From assembly GCA_035573855.1 (NCBI GenBank), contig DATLZU010000068.1:1-64000 (forward strand): 64,000 bases of DNA, written 5' to 3'. The notes beneath the pieces are model-generated. The model saw only the letters and a program-made list of their open reading frames with translations, did no database searches and had not been told where the DNA came from. Position numbers and translations under genes: made by a program. The DNA comes from DATLZU01 sp035573855. GTDB taxonomy: Bacteria; Nitrospirota; Nitrospiria; Nitrospirales; Nitrospiraceae. Shown one piece after another: positions 33,050 through 41,315 of this stretch (position 1 is its first letter; every line of letters starts with the position of its first letter).

Positions 33050-34216
33050 ATGGCTGAATTTGTCATGCCCTCACTCGGCGCGGACATGAACGCCGGCACG
33101 CTCATCGAATGGCGCAAGAGGGTTGGTGACCGGGTGACCAAGGGCGAGATCATCGCCGTGGTCGATACCGACAAGGCCGCCATCGAGATCGAATCCTTCA
33201 CGACCGGCGTCATCGAACAACTGCTCGTTCAGCCCGGCGCCAAGGTTCCCGTTGGCACGGCGATGGCCATCATTCGGGAAGAAAGACCGGCACGAGGCCC
33301 GAGGACGGAAGCTCGCGGTGAAGAGATTACCTCAGCGGCTCAGACTCCTCCGTCTGTTGAACCAACACGCCTCCGCATCTCCCCCGCGGCCAAGCAACTC
33401 GCGGCCGACCTCGGCATCGACCTGTCCACCGTGCAGGGCACCGGTCCGGGAGGCGCAATCGGTCGGGAAGACATTCTGCGCGCAGCGGAGGCCCGCAGCA
33501 TGAGGGTCAAAGCTGAAGAGGCGGCCCTGCAAGCCGGCGAAACTGTTGACCGCCAAGCCCGGATGCGACAGGCCATCGCGGCTGCGATGACCCGGTCGAA
33601 ACGTGAAATCCCCCACTACTACTTGAGCACAACGATTGACATGGGTCGGGCTCTGGCGTGGTTAAGCGAAGAGAATCGCAAACGGCCGGTCACGGACCGG
33701 TTCCTGTACGGCGTGCTCCTGCTCAAGGCCGTCGCTCTGGCCCTCCACCAGGTCCCCGAGCTCAATGCCGTGTGGAAAGGAGACACGGCCGTTCCCCGTC
33801 AGGACATCCATGTCGGTGTGGCAATTTCCTTGCGGCAAGGCGGTCTCGTCGCGCCGGCCCTTCATCATACGGACCGGCAAAGCTTGAGCGAGCTGATGCG
33901 GAACTTGCAAGACCTCGTCGTACGTGCCCGCGCCGGGACATTGCGAGGGTCGGAGCTGTCGGACCCTACAATTACCGTCACCAGTCTCGGGGAACAAGGC
34001 GTCGAGACCGTGTTTGGGGTCATTTACCCGCCGCAGGTGGCGCTGGTGGGATTCGGCAAAATCGTCGAACGGCCCTGGATCGTGAACGGCCAAGTCCAGG
34101 CGAGACCGGTCCTGACTGCCACCCTCTCCGCCGACCATCGCGTGACGGACGGCCATCGTGGCGGGTTGTTTCTCACCGCGATCGACCGCCTGTTGCAGGA
34201 GCCCGATCGACTATGA
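33050..34216 (+). CDS. pdhC: dihydrolipoamide acetyltransferase (E2) of pyruvate dehydrogenase
   Basis: A 388-residue E2 with one lipoyl domain (about 1-80; lipoylated Lys in DTDKAAIEIES), an E3/E1-binding domain (about 107-145; RISPAAKQLAADLGIDL then GTGPGGAIGREDI), and the acetyltransferase domain with DHRVTDGHRGG near the C-terminus (His and Asp catalytic). It transfers the acetyl group from lipoate to CoA. There is no E3 (lipoamide dehydrogenase) gene in the window. The stop TGA overlaps the ACP start (ATGA), so the acyl carrier protein is translated together with E2. Confidence 0.93.
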   Translation: MAEFVMPSLGADMNAGTLIEWRKRVGDRVTKGEIIAVVDTDKAAIEIESFTTGVIEQLLVQPGAKVPVGTAMAIIREERPARGPRTEARGEEITSAAQTPPSVEPTRLRISPAAKQLAADLGIDLSTVQGTGPGGAIGREDILRAAEARSMRVKAEEAALQAGETVDRQARMRQAIAAAMTRSKREIPHYYLSTTIDMGRALAWLSEENRKRPVTDRFLYGVLLLKAVALALHQVPELNAVWKGDTAVPRQDIHVGVAISLRQGGLVAPALHHTDRQSLSELMRNLQDLVVRARAGTLRGSELSDPTITVTSLGEQGVETVFGVIYPPQVALVGFGKIVERPWIVNGQVQARPVLTATLSADHRVTDGHRGGLFLTAIDRLLQEPDRL

Positions 34217-34467
34217 GCGCTGGACTGACCGCCGAAGAAGTTAAAAGCGCCGTGCTCCGCATTCTCGGCGACATTGCGCCGGAGGCTGACCTCAAGTCGC
34301 TGAGCCCGGACGCGAACTTCCGCGATCAGTTGGATCTCGACTCGATGGACTTTTTGAACTTCGTTATCGCCCTGCACAAGACGTTTCGTGTCGAAGTTCC
34401 CGAGGCGGACTATCCCAAGTACGCATCGTTGAACGGGTGCATTGAACAACTGACGGCCCGACATTGA
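34213..34467 (+). CDS. acyl carrier protein
   Basis: An 84-residue ACP: LDLDSMDFLNFVIAL has the Asp-Ser at the phosphopantetheine attachment site and the helix after it. The start overlaps the E2 stop by 4 bases (ATGA). It is not flanked by fatty-acid synthesis genes (fabD/F/G), so it is probably dedicated to another acyl chain. A role in lipoyl/octanoyl supply to the E2 lipoyl domain would fit the neighbourhood but is an inference. Confidence 0.88.
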   Translation: MSAGLTAEEVKSAVLRILGDIAPEADLKSLSPDANFRDQLDLDSMDFLNFVIALHKTFRVEVPEADYPKYASLNGCIEQLTARH

Positions 34468-34468
34468 G

Positions 34469-35146
34469 ATGGCAATGGGACAAATCGTCGCCGATCGGAC
34501 GATCCTCAAAGTCCTCGTTGGATCGCAGGCCCACGGGTTGGCCGAGCCAGGCAGCGACGCCGACTATCGGAGCGTTTTCGTCATTCCGACCGAAGACATG
34601 TTCCGCTTGGGATTCAAATACCAGGGCGTACGCATGACGAAGGAAGCAGCCGACGAAACAGCCTGGGAGGTCGGCCAATTTCTCCTCCTCGGCACCCAAT
34701 GCCATCCGTTGATCCTCGAGACCTTCGTAGCTCCCATCGTCGCGATGGATGAGTGGGGAGCGGAATTGCGGCAACTCTTTCCGCACGTTTGGTCTCCGCA
34801 GACCGCCTATGATGCGTTCATCAATTATTGCGAGAACCAACGCAGGAAGATGCTGGACAAGAAAGACGAGCGGCCGGCGAAATACGCCGCCGCCTACCTG
34901 CGCGTCCTATACAACCTGTGCGAACTGCTGGAGCGGGAGACGTTCAGCACGCACATCGCCGAAACCCCGATCGGTGAGACCATTAGGAAGATCAAAGAGG
35001 GGCGCTACCGCCTCGGAGAAGTCATCGATCTGGGCGAGTATTGGACCCAGGAAGCCCGGCGCCGGCTTGCGCTCTGCGCCCACCAATCCAATCTGCGCCT
35101 TGTTGACGACTTCCTGATTCGGCTCCGGAAGGCTTTTCTCGCGTGA
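34469..35146 (+). CDS. nucleotidyltransferase (RlaP/YcgL-like, COG3541)
   Basis: A 225-residue protein with a polymerase-beta-type nucleotidyltransferase core: GSQAHGLAEPGSDADYRSVFV near 18-38, where GS and the DxD-type acids sit. The rest is helical (YCENQRRKMLDKKDERPAKYAAAYLRVL). This fits COG3541 (predicted nucleotidyltransferase, RlaP of phage T4 and relatives), whose substrate is not firmly known. It follows the ACP gene by one base, with no ribosome site of its own apart from the overlap region, so it belongs to the pdh transcript. RNA-end or cofactor-related nucleotidylation is a guess. Confidence 0.8.
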   Translation: MAMGQIVADRTILKVLVGSQAHGLAEPGSDADYRSVFVIPTEDMFRLGFKYQGVRMTKEAADETAWEVGQFLLLGTQCHPLILETFVAPIVAMDEWGAELRQLFPHVWSPQTAYDAFINYCENQRRKMLDKKDERPAKYAAAYLRVLYNLCELLERETFSTHIAETPIGETIRKIKEGRYRLGEVIDLGEYWTQEARRRLALCAHQSNLRLVDDFLIRLRKAFLA

Positions 35147-35366
35147 CGCGACCCGCGCTTGAGGTAATTGGCAACAGCGCGGAACCCACTGTTGACCCGA
35201 AACGCCACAGTCGTTCGCGTTCGCTCGGTCATCGTTCAAGCTCATGCCCACAAGTGCCCGTCGCGTCAAGGCTCTTGTACGCGGCACGGAGTCGCCTTGT
35301 CCTGGCACTCCGAATGCACAGGTGATGGCGTGAGGAGGCCGCGTCAAAAAAAGAGGGAGATGCGCG

Positions 35367-35594
35367 ATGTCCGATGCGTATGCGTCCGCCGATCAGATCA
35401 TGGAGGTCATCGTTCGGTCTCCAGGCAGCTCGCTGGAAGAGATCGTGCAGCAGTGCCCGAACTTGACCTGGAACCAGGTCTTCCTAGCGCTGGATCATCT
35501 GAGCCGGTGCGGCCGGATCCGGCTCTGTCGCCGGGCCCGAGGCGGCTATGCCGCCTTTCCCGCCTCAGCCGATGAGATGAAAGCAAGCGCGTAG
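35367..35594 (+). CDS. small winged-helix-like protein
   Basis: A 75-residue protein that looks like a single winged helix: a helix SADQIMEVIVRSPG, then SLEEIVQQCPNLTWNQVFLALDHLSRCGRIRL, and a wing RRARGGYAAF. GGGAGAT lies before ATG 35367. A DNA-binding regulator role is plausible but no family name is certain. It stands upstream of hsp20 by 166 bases, in the same direction. Confidence 0.65.
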   Translation: MSDAYASADQIMEVIVRSPGSSLEEIVQQCPNLTWNQVFLALDHLSRCGRIRLCRRARGGYAAFPASADEMKASA

Positions 35595-35760
35595 CCATGA
35601 CCGATCACGAAGCGGATCATTGCTTCCGCCGGCTCGCCATGGGACATTCGCCGCGTACGACAAGGCGGAAAGATTCGCGAAGCGAGGGTGACAACCACCG
35701 CGCACCTCGCGCGGACCCGTCGTTTACCAACCCCACTCATTCACAAAAGGAGGATGTGTT

Positions 35761-36234
35761 ATGAGCGCCATCACCCGATGGGAACCGTTTAAGACGCGTT
35801 GGGACCCGTTCAAGGAACTGGAGGAAATGGAGAAACGTCTGGCGACGTTCTTCGGCCGCGTACCCGTGCGGGCCGACGGCGACAAGGAAGCCATGACAGT
35901 GGCGGAATGGTCGCCGCTTGTGGACATCACGGAGGATGACAAGGAATACCTCATCAAGGCGGAGCTGCCAGAGGTGAAGAAGGAAGATGTGAAACTGACC
36001 ATCGAGGATAACGTGCTCTCGATTTCGGGAGAACGAAAATATGAGAAGGAAGAGAAAGGCAGGAAGTATCACCGCATGGAGCGGGCCTACGGCAGCTTTA
36101 TGCGGAGCTTCACTCTACCCGATGACGCCGATGGTTCTAAGGTCAGCGCCGAGTACAAGGACGGCGTGCTGAAGGTGCATGTGCCCAAGTCCGAGAAGGC
36201 GAAGCCGAAAGCCATCGAGGTGAAAGTAGCCTAA
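35761..36234 (+). CDS. small heat shock protein, Hsp20 family
   Basis: A 157-residue alpha-crystallin-domain protein: WSPLVDITEDDKEYLIKAELPEVKKEDVKL at the domain start, ISGERKYEKEEKG, and GVLKVHVPK near the end (the conserved GVL motif). A basic, flexible C-terminus (EKAKPKAIEVKVA) may hold the IXI-like motif IEV. It forms oligomers that bind unfolded proteins without ATP. A perfect AAAAGGAGG site precedes ATG 35761. It lies in the stress cluster with phosphoribosyltransferase, CBS and USP genes. Confidence 0.93.
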   Translation: MSAITRWEPFKTRWDPFKELEEMEKRLATFFGRVPVRADGDKEAMTVAEWSPLVDITEDDKEYLIKAELPEVKKEDVKLTIEDNVLSISGERKYEKEEKGRKYHRMERAYGSFMRSFTLPDDADGSKVSAEYKDGVLKVHVPKSEKAKPKAIEVKVA

Positions 36235-36298
36235 TCGTCCAACCAACGACCGAACGGAAATTGAAAAAACCAGTCGGCGCAGACGTTCCCTTTTCGCG

Positions 36299-37066
36299 AT
36301 GATGGCGAATCGCGGCGTTTCGGGCGATCTTCCGCTCGGCGTCAGGAGCGACTGGAGCCAGGATGCCCGCGTGGCTCCTGAAATCAGGATCAACACTGTG
36401 TTTCGTGACCGAGAAGAAGCCGGGCGCCTCCTAGCGACCAGACTCCTGGCATACCGAGACGACCCCACGGCCCTGATCCTCGCTCTGCCGCGGGGCGGAG
36501 TGGCGGTGGGCTATCAGATGAGCCTTGTGCTTTGCCTGCCCCTGGACGTCTTCATCACCAGGAAAATCGGGGCGCCGGACAATCCCGAGTTCGCCCTAGG
36601 CGCGATCAGCGAGACCGGCTCACTGTATCTCAACCGGGAGGCAATCGCGTTGTCCGAGATCGAGCAGGAAGCGCTGGACAAATTGATTCGAGCGCAGCAG
36701 GAAGAGATCGCCAGACGGCAAGCGCTCTATCGGCAAGGGAGGAACGTGCCGATGCTCACCGACCGGACGGTATTGCTCGTGGACGACGGCATCGCGACAG
36801 GCGCCACGTTCTTCGCCTCGTTGAATGCGATACGGGACTTGAAGCCGCGCCGGCTGGTCGGCGCCATCCCGGTCGGACCGCGCGAGACGCTTGAGGAGGT
36901 GGCGCGCAAGGTCGACAAGCTGGTCGTGTTGGAAGTACCGGAGCCGTTCTTCGCGGTCGGCTGTCATTACACCGATTTCACCCAGGTCGAGGATGCGGAC
37001 GTGATCCGCTACCTGGACTTGGCGGAACAGGCGCTGCGCTCACACCGGCAGGAGCCGAGCGCCTGA
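36299..37066 (+). CDS. phosphoribosyltransferase-domain protein
   Basis: About 255 residues with a type I phosphoribosyltransferase fold: FRDREEAGRLLATRLLAY, ALPRGGVAVGYQ near 62-73, and the PRPP loop VLLVDDGIATGATF near 161-174. It matches the stress-linked PRTases found next to hsp20 and USP genes, some of which are annotated as predicted phosphoribosyltransferases (COG1926); the substrate is unknown. The true start may be later, since the first 35 residues are not conserved and ATG 36299 has only a weak ribosome site. It follows hsp20 by 64 bases. Confidence 0.85.
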   Translation: MMANRGVSGDLPLGVRSDWSQDARVAPEIRINTVFRDREEAGRLLATRLLAYRDDPTALILALPRGGVAVGYQMSLVLCLPLDVFITRKIGAPDNPEFALGAISETGSLYLNREAIALSEIEQEALDKLIRAQQEEIARRQALYRQGRNVPMLTDRTVLLVDDGIATGATFFASLNAIRDLKPRRLVGAIPVGPRETLEEVARKVDKLVVLEVPEPFFAVGCHYTDFTQVEDADVIRYLDLAEQALRSHRQEPSA

Positions 37067-37228
37067 ATGAGACCCAGCCCGACGCAGAACACAGCCGGTA
37101 GCGGGCAGCGACAGCCAACAGCGCCAAGGATCGGCTAGTGTTTTTGCGAACGAACTGTTCGCAACGTGCTGCCGGCTGTCGGCTATTCTTGCTGCCGGCC
37201 ATTTTCAAAGCGGGAAGGACCAATTGTT

Positions 37229-37633
37229 ATGGCGCCAAAGGCTAAGCCCCCTGCAGGACTGGGAGTCCGGCGCGATCGGACCGTCCAGGAATATAAGCAC
37301 GACACGTACAAGCTGCGGGGCAAACTCAAGGAGCCCACGGTATGCCCCGAGTGCGGCGGCGAACAGTTCGTTTGCGTAAAGTGGGAACGATGCGCCGCAG
37401 GCGCTTTTCGCCCGGCATCCATTGCGAGACAGCACGAACGGCTCTACACGCTCGGAGAGCTCGGAGAGGAGGGAGACCATGAAAGTTCAAGAGATCATGA
37501 CGAGGGACGTGCAGTGCTGCGGCCCCAATACGAATCTGGCCGAGGCCGCCAAGATGATGTGGGACAGCGACTGCGGCATCCTGCCGGTGCTCAATGTGGA
37601 GGGAAAAGTCCTGGGTGTGATCACCGACCGTGA
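37229..37633 (+). pseudogene. BCAM0308-like zinc-ribbon protein, probably truncated
   Basis: The first 45 residues (MAPKAKPPAGLGVRRDRTV, then YKHDTYKLRGKLKEPTVCPECG) match the conserved N-terminus of a small family I recall as BCAM0308-like, which normally runs to about 150-160 residues with a second Cys pair. Here the sequence after CPECG turns into unrelated text, and the frame runs on 155 bases into the CBS gene, which has its own strong ribosome site. The likely explanation is that the 3-prime part was deleted. GGAAGGA lies about 10 bases before ATG 37229. A short functional product cannot be excluded. Confidence 0.5.
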
Positions 37634-37946
37634 CATCTGCATGGCCACGGCCACCAGAAACAAACCGGCCGCCGAAATCACAGTGTGGGAGACCGTGTCC
37701 GGAAAAGCCCACACGTGCCGTCCCACCGACGATGTTCACACCGCGCTCGATATCATGAAACGCGAGAAAGTCCGACGGCTCCCTGTAGTCGACGAAGACG
37801 GCGTCCTCCAGGGTATGTTGGCGATGAACGATTGCATTCTGCACGCGGAGGAATCCAAAGGAAAGAAAGTCCCTGAGCTCTCCTTCGAGGACGTGATGCG
37901 AACCCTGAAAGCCATCAGCGCGCACCGGGTGCTGGTGGGCATCTGA
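37479..37946 (+). CDS. CBS-domain protein
   Basis: A 155-residue protein of two CBS domains (about 5-60 and 72-130): VQEIMTRDVQCC, DCGILPVLNVEGKVLGVITDRDICM, then HTALDIMKREKVRRLPVVDEDGVLQGMLAM. CBS pairs bind adenosine nucleotides and sense energy state; free-standing two-CBS proteins resemble Hrp1 of the mycobacterial hypoxia regulon. GAGGAGGGAGACC precedes ATG 37479. It stands in the hsp20/PRTase/USP stress cluster. Confidence 0.9.
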   Translation: MKVQEIMTRDVQCCGPNTNLAEAAKMMWDSDCGILPVLNVEGKVLGVITDRDICMATATRNKPAAEITVWETVSGKAHTCRPTDDVHTALDIMKREKVRRLPVVDEDGVLQGMLAMNDCILHAEESKGKKVPELSFEDVMRTLKAISAHRVLVGI

Positions 37947-38024
37947 AAAAATGATGAATGAGGAATTATGAATTGTCGGAATGCCGCAATTCAGCATTCT
38001 TAATTCAGCATTCAGAATTCGCCG
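37947..38024. repeat. AT-rich intergenic repeat (ATTCAGCATTC type)
   Basis: A short, strikingly AT-rich stretch in GC-rich surroundings. It contains ATTCAGCATTC twice (near 37991 and 38007) and related pieces (aattatgaattgtc, cagaattcgcc). This kind of sequence is common as dispersed filler between genes. It separates the CBS gene from the HAD-ATPase gene. Confidence 0.5.
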
Positions 38025-38033
38025 ATAGGCCCG

Positions 38034-39761
38034 ATGTATCGCCGCGTGATGGCTTTCGATTTCGACGGGACGCTCGCCGTTGACGGGGTCGTTCCTCCCG
38101 CGTTGGAGCGAGCGCTCGAGCGTTGCCGCGCCATGGGGCATGCGCTGTTCCTAGTCACCGGTCGGCGCTTCGAGACGGTTGCATTATATCGGCTCGCCGA
38201 GTTGTTCATGGGGATCGTTTGGGAAAACGGTGCAGTGCTGACCCACACCGGTAGCGGCGAAACGTATCTACCGTTCGGCCAATTGGACGCAAACCTGGTG
38301 AAGGCGCTAGAGGAGCGCGGCATTCCATTTGAGCGGGGGTTGGCCATCGCCGCCACCTGGATGCCGCACGATCAGACGCTTTGGCAAGTGGCCGGCGCCT
38401 ATGGCGGTAGCGCTTCCATTGAATACAACAAAGGCGCCGTTATGGTGTTGCCGCCTGGTGCCACAAAAGGGTCCGGGCTGGAACGCCTGCTGGCGCTGTG
38501 CGGCTTCTCGCCTCGCAACCTCGCGGCCTTTGGTGACGCCGAAAACGACCTGTCCATGTTGACCCTGGCCGAAGTTGCGGTCGCCGTCGCCGACGCAGTT
38601 CCCGCGGTGCGGGAGCTGGCGGATGTGGTGGCTGAGGCGCCGGGCCCACGCGGCGTGCTGGAGGTGCTGGAGCGTTACCCGCTGGCCGGCCAGTTCCTGG
38701 ACATTCCGCTTAAACGGGAGCGCCCAATCCTGCTCGGTCAGACCGAAGCCGGATCGACCGTGTCCCTTCCAGCCTCCCGCCTGGCCGGGCGGAATCTGGG
38801 CGTGTTCGGCGACTCGGGGACAGGGAAATCCTGGATAGTCGGCTTGATTGCCGAGGGCTTGCACCATGAGAACTACCAGGTCCTGCTGATCGATCCCGAG
38901 GGCGACTTCCGCGGGCTGCGGGTCTTGCCGCGCTTCGTGTCCGTCAGCGGGGACCGTTCGAGCCTGCCGCCTCCTTCGGCCGTCGTCTCGTTGCTCGACG
39001 CGGGCGGGGTCTCGTTGACGTTGGATCTCAGCCAGTATCCGGTCCCCTTGCGAAGCGGCTATGTCACCGAGTTGCTCCGCGCACTTCGTCCAGTCCGCGA
39101 GCGACGGTACCGGCCACATTGGATTGTACTGGAGGAAGCACAGCAATTCCTCTTCAGCGGCGGCGAAGTGACCGGGGCCATCCTTCCGCTGCTGGCAGCC
39201 GGCGGGTGGGCGTTCGTCTCCTATCGACCAGATCGCCTCAGCACCGCAGTACTGGAGGTTCTCCACCATTGTCTGTTCACCCGCGTGTCGGAACCGGAAG
39301 CCGCCCGCGGCCTCCGCGAGCATTGTCGCATCTGCGGGCTCTCGGAGACCCGGCTTGACGAGATTCCCATGGGGCATGCACTCTTATGCAGCGGCCAGAT
39401 GGTTCGCATGCGTCCCGCGATCCGGCGCGTCCCTCATATCCGTCACCTCTATAAGTATTTGGATACACCGCTCCCGGCGGGAAAGCGGTTCTGGTTCCGC
39501 AACGAGCACGGGGGGATCGGCCAGGAAGCCGCCAGCTTGTACGAATTTCTGCAACTTATCCCGATCCTTCCGATCGACAGCCTGGAATACCATGACCGTC
39601 GGCAGGATTTCGCCCGTTGGGCGGAAGGGACGCTCGGAGATGGCACACTGGCCGCGCGACTGCGAAAAGTCGCCAATCGGCAATATCGGGGCGAGGAATT
39701 GCGACAGGCGCTCCTTCGCGTAGTGGCATCGCACTATGAGGAACTCAATGCATTGCGTTGA
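38034..39761 (+). CDS. HAD phosphatase domain fused to HerA/FtsK-like P-loop ATPase
   Basis: A 575-residue two-domain protein. Residues about 4-215 are a HAD hydrolase of the Cof/sucrose-phosphatase type: AFDFDGTLA (Asp9 and Asp11), VTGRRFETV, and FGDAENDLSML with the last acidic pair. Residues about 232-575 are a P-loop ATPase: Walker A GDSGTGKS (259-266), LLIDPEGD as Walker B, and WIVLEEAQQFL with a second acidic motif as in HerA/VirB4-like DUF87 proteins. A phosphatase fused to a motor-type ATPase is unusual; substrate and target are unknown. No signal peptide. The last 25 bases overlap an upstream extension of the cupredoxin frame, not its chosen start. Confidence 0.85.
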   Translation: MYRRVMAFDFDGTLAVDGVVPPALERALERCRAMGHALFLVTGRRFETVALYRLAELFMGIVWENGAVLTHTGSGETYLPFGQLDANLVKALEERGIPFERGLAIAATWMPHDQTLWQVAGAYGGSASIEYNKGAVMVLPPGATKGSGLERLLALCGFSPRNLAAFGDAENDLSMLTLAEVAVAVADAVPAVRELADVVAEAPGPRGVLEVLERYPLAGQFLDIPLKRERPILLGQTEAGSTVSLPASRLAGRNLGVFGDSGTGKSWIVGLIAEGLHHENYQVLLIDPEGDFRGLRVLPRFVSVSGDRSSLPPPSAVVSLLDAGGVSLTLDLSQYPVPLRSGYVTELLRALRPVRERRYRPHWIVLEEAQQFLFSGGEVTGAILPLLAAGGWAFVSYRPDRLSTAVLEVLHHCLFTRVSEPEAARGLREHCRICGLSETRLDEIPMGHALLCSGQMVRMRPAIRRVPHIRHLYKYLDTPLPAGKRFWFRNEHGGIGQEAASLYEFLQLIPILPIDSLEYHDRRQDFARWAEGTLGDGTLAARLRKVANRQYRGEELRQALLRVVASHYEELNALR

Positions 39762-39783
39762 GCGGAGAGAATGGGAGGACACG

Positions 39784-40227
39784 ATGACTTGTCGAACGGG
39801 GTTCTGGCTTCGCGGCGCCGTTGGCGTCGCGCTGATCGTTCTCGCTTTTGGAGTTGGGTTCGCCGGTGACCGGCCGGATGACCGCGCCGCTCAAGAGCAG
39901 CGGATCGACCTCACGATCCGCAATTATGAGTTTCTCCTGACTCAACCGGCTCCGATCCGTCCCGGCGTCCCCACCGTCATCATCCTTCGCAATCAAGACA
40001 TCCTTCGCCACGGGTTCACCGCGGCGATGCTGGCCCAACTGGCGCTGCGCGTAGAGGGCGAGGGGATCGCCGCCTATGGAAGAGGGGTGGAAGGGGTGTA
40101 CGTGGACCCGGGCAAGACGTTAGTGATCCACTTCACGGCCGATCGCGTCGGCACGTACTCGTTCCGCTGCGACTTGCATCCCGGGATGAAAGGCGAGTTG
40201 TACCTGCTCGAAATTCCGGCGGTGTAA
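39784..40227 (+). CDS. cupredoxin-like periplasmic protein
   Basis: A 147-residue protein with a signal peptide or anchor (about 8-28, GAVGVALIVLAFGVGFAG) and a cupredoxin fold: RHGF with His76, then YSFRCDLHPGMKGEL with Cys129, His132 and Met135, the normal type 1 copper ligand set. It would carry electrons in the periplasm. GGGAGGAC precedes ATG 39784. It follows the HAD-ATPase gene by 22 bases and precedes a USP gene. Confidence 0.85.
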   Translation: MTCRTGFWLRGAVGVALIVLAFGVGFAGDRPDDRAAQEQRIDLTIRNYEFLLTQPAPIRPGVPTVIILRNQDILRHGFTAAMLAQLALRVEGEGIAAYGRGVEGVYVDPGKTLVIHFTADRVGTYSFRCDLHPGMKGELYLLEIPAV

Positions 40228-40345
40228 CGCGCTCTCAGCAACTCGCTGCGAGCTATTCGCTGCCAGCCGTGAGCGCCCAGCTTCTCGCTTTCGGCGCGCG
40301 TCGACCAAACTGGTTGCTGAAGCAAGACAGGAAAGAGCAGCAATT

Positions 40346-41203
40346 ATGAAGATCGTCATCGGCGTCGATTGGTCGGAGCAGGCATTTGCCGCCGTGCGGG
40401 AAGTCTTCGCGCTCTATGCGCCGCACGAAGTGGTCCTGGTGCACGGTGTCGATCTGGGTATTTTCCGGCATCCCGTGGTGGCGCAGGCGGCGAATCTGCA
40501 AGGGTACGAGGAGTTCCGCCGGGCAATGCAGGATGCCGGCCGGCAACTGATGGAGCGCACGTCGGCCCTGGTTCCGTCCGACACGCCGTCCGTGCGGAAA
40601 ATCTACGACTTTGCGCGTCCCGCCGCGTTTCTCCTGGACACCGCGCAGAAGGTGAATCCCGATCTGATCGCCGTCGGCGCCCGCGGCCGCGGACCGGTGA
40701 GCGAACTTCTGTTGGGAAGCGTGTCCCATCGCATCCTCATGCATTCGACCTGCCCGACGCTCATCGTCAAAGGTGAGGCCCGTCCGCCCAAGCGGGTGCT
40801 GGTCGCCGTCGAAGGAACGGAGGACGCGCAGCGCATCCGGACGTGGCTGATCAACCACCCGTTCCGCACACCGATCGAACTGGTGGTGACCACGGTGATC
40901 GAGCAGCCGCGCCTTACCGATCCCGCCAGCATCTTAGTCTTCGAATCATGGGCCAAGTCGGCCAGCCAATATGCCGAAGACCTTGTCAAAACGACGGCGG
41001 CCGCGCTGGCGAATCATCAGTATACGGTCACCACGCAGATCCTGAATGGAGATCCTGCTAGCATGATTGCCGCGCAGGGTGAGGCATTCGACCTCCTGGT
41101 CGTAGGATCACACGGGCGAACAGGTGCCGACCGGTTCCTTTTGGGAAGCGTTTCGCATTCAATCACCCATCGTTCGATCCGTCCCGTTCTGGTCGTGCGT
41201 TGA
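40346..41203 (+). CDS. universal stress protein, tandem USP domains
   Basis: A 285-residue protein of two UspA domains (about 1-142 and 146-285). Nucleotide loops are GARGRGPVSELLLGSVSHRI then CPTLIVK, and GSHGRTGADRFLLGSVSHSI then RPVLVVR. It is the third tandem-USP gene of the window, with a sequence less close to the other two. AAAGAGCAGC stands before ATG 40346. It ends the stress cluster that starts with hsp20; the next sequence is a decayed membrane-protein gene. Confidence 0.92.
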   Translation: MKIVIGVDWSEQAFAAVREVFALYAPHEVVLVHGVDLGIFRHPVVAQAANLQGYEEFRRAMQDAGRQLMERTSALVPSDTPSVRKIYDFARPAAFLLDTAQKVNPDLIAVGARGRGPVSELLLGSVSHRILMHSTCPTLIVKGEARPPKRVLVAVEGTEDAQRIRTWLINHPFRTPIELVVTTVIEQPRLTDPASILVFESWAKSASQYAEDLVKTTAAALANHQYTVTTQILNGDPASMIAAQGEAFDLLVVGSHGRTGADRFLLGSVSHSITHRSIRPVLVVR

Positions 41204-41315
41204 CCGAAACCGACTGGGCGCTGTTGAGTACCATTTCGCACCGCGTGTTGTTTGCTCCGATGCACGGGTCCCGCACCCGGGAAGGCTGCCCTCACAACGC
41301 CGCAACCAAGCGGTT

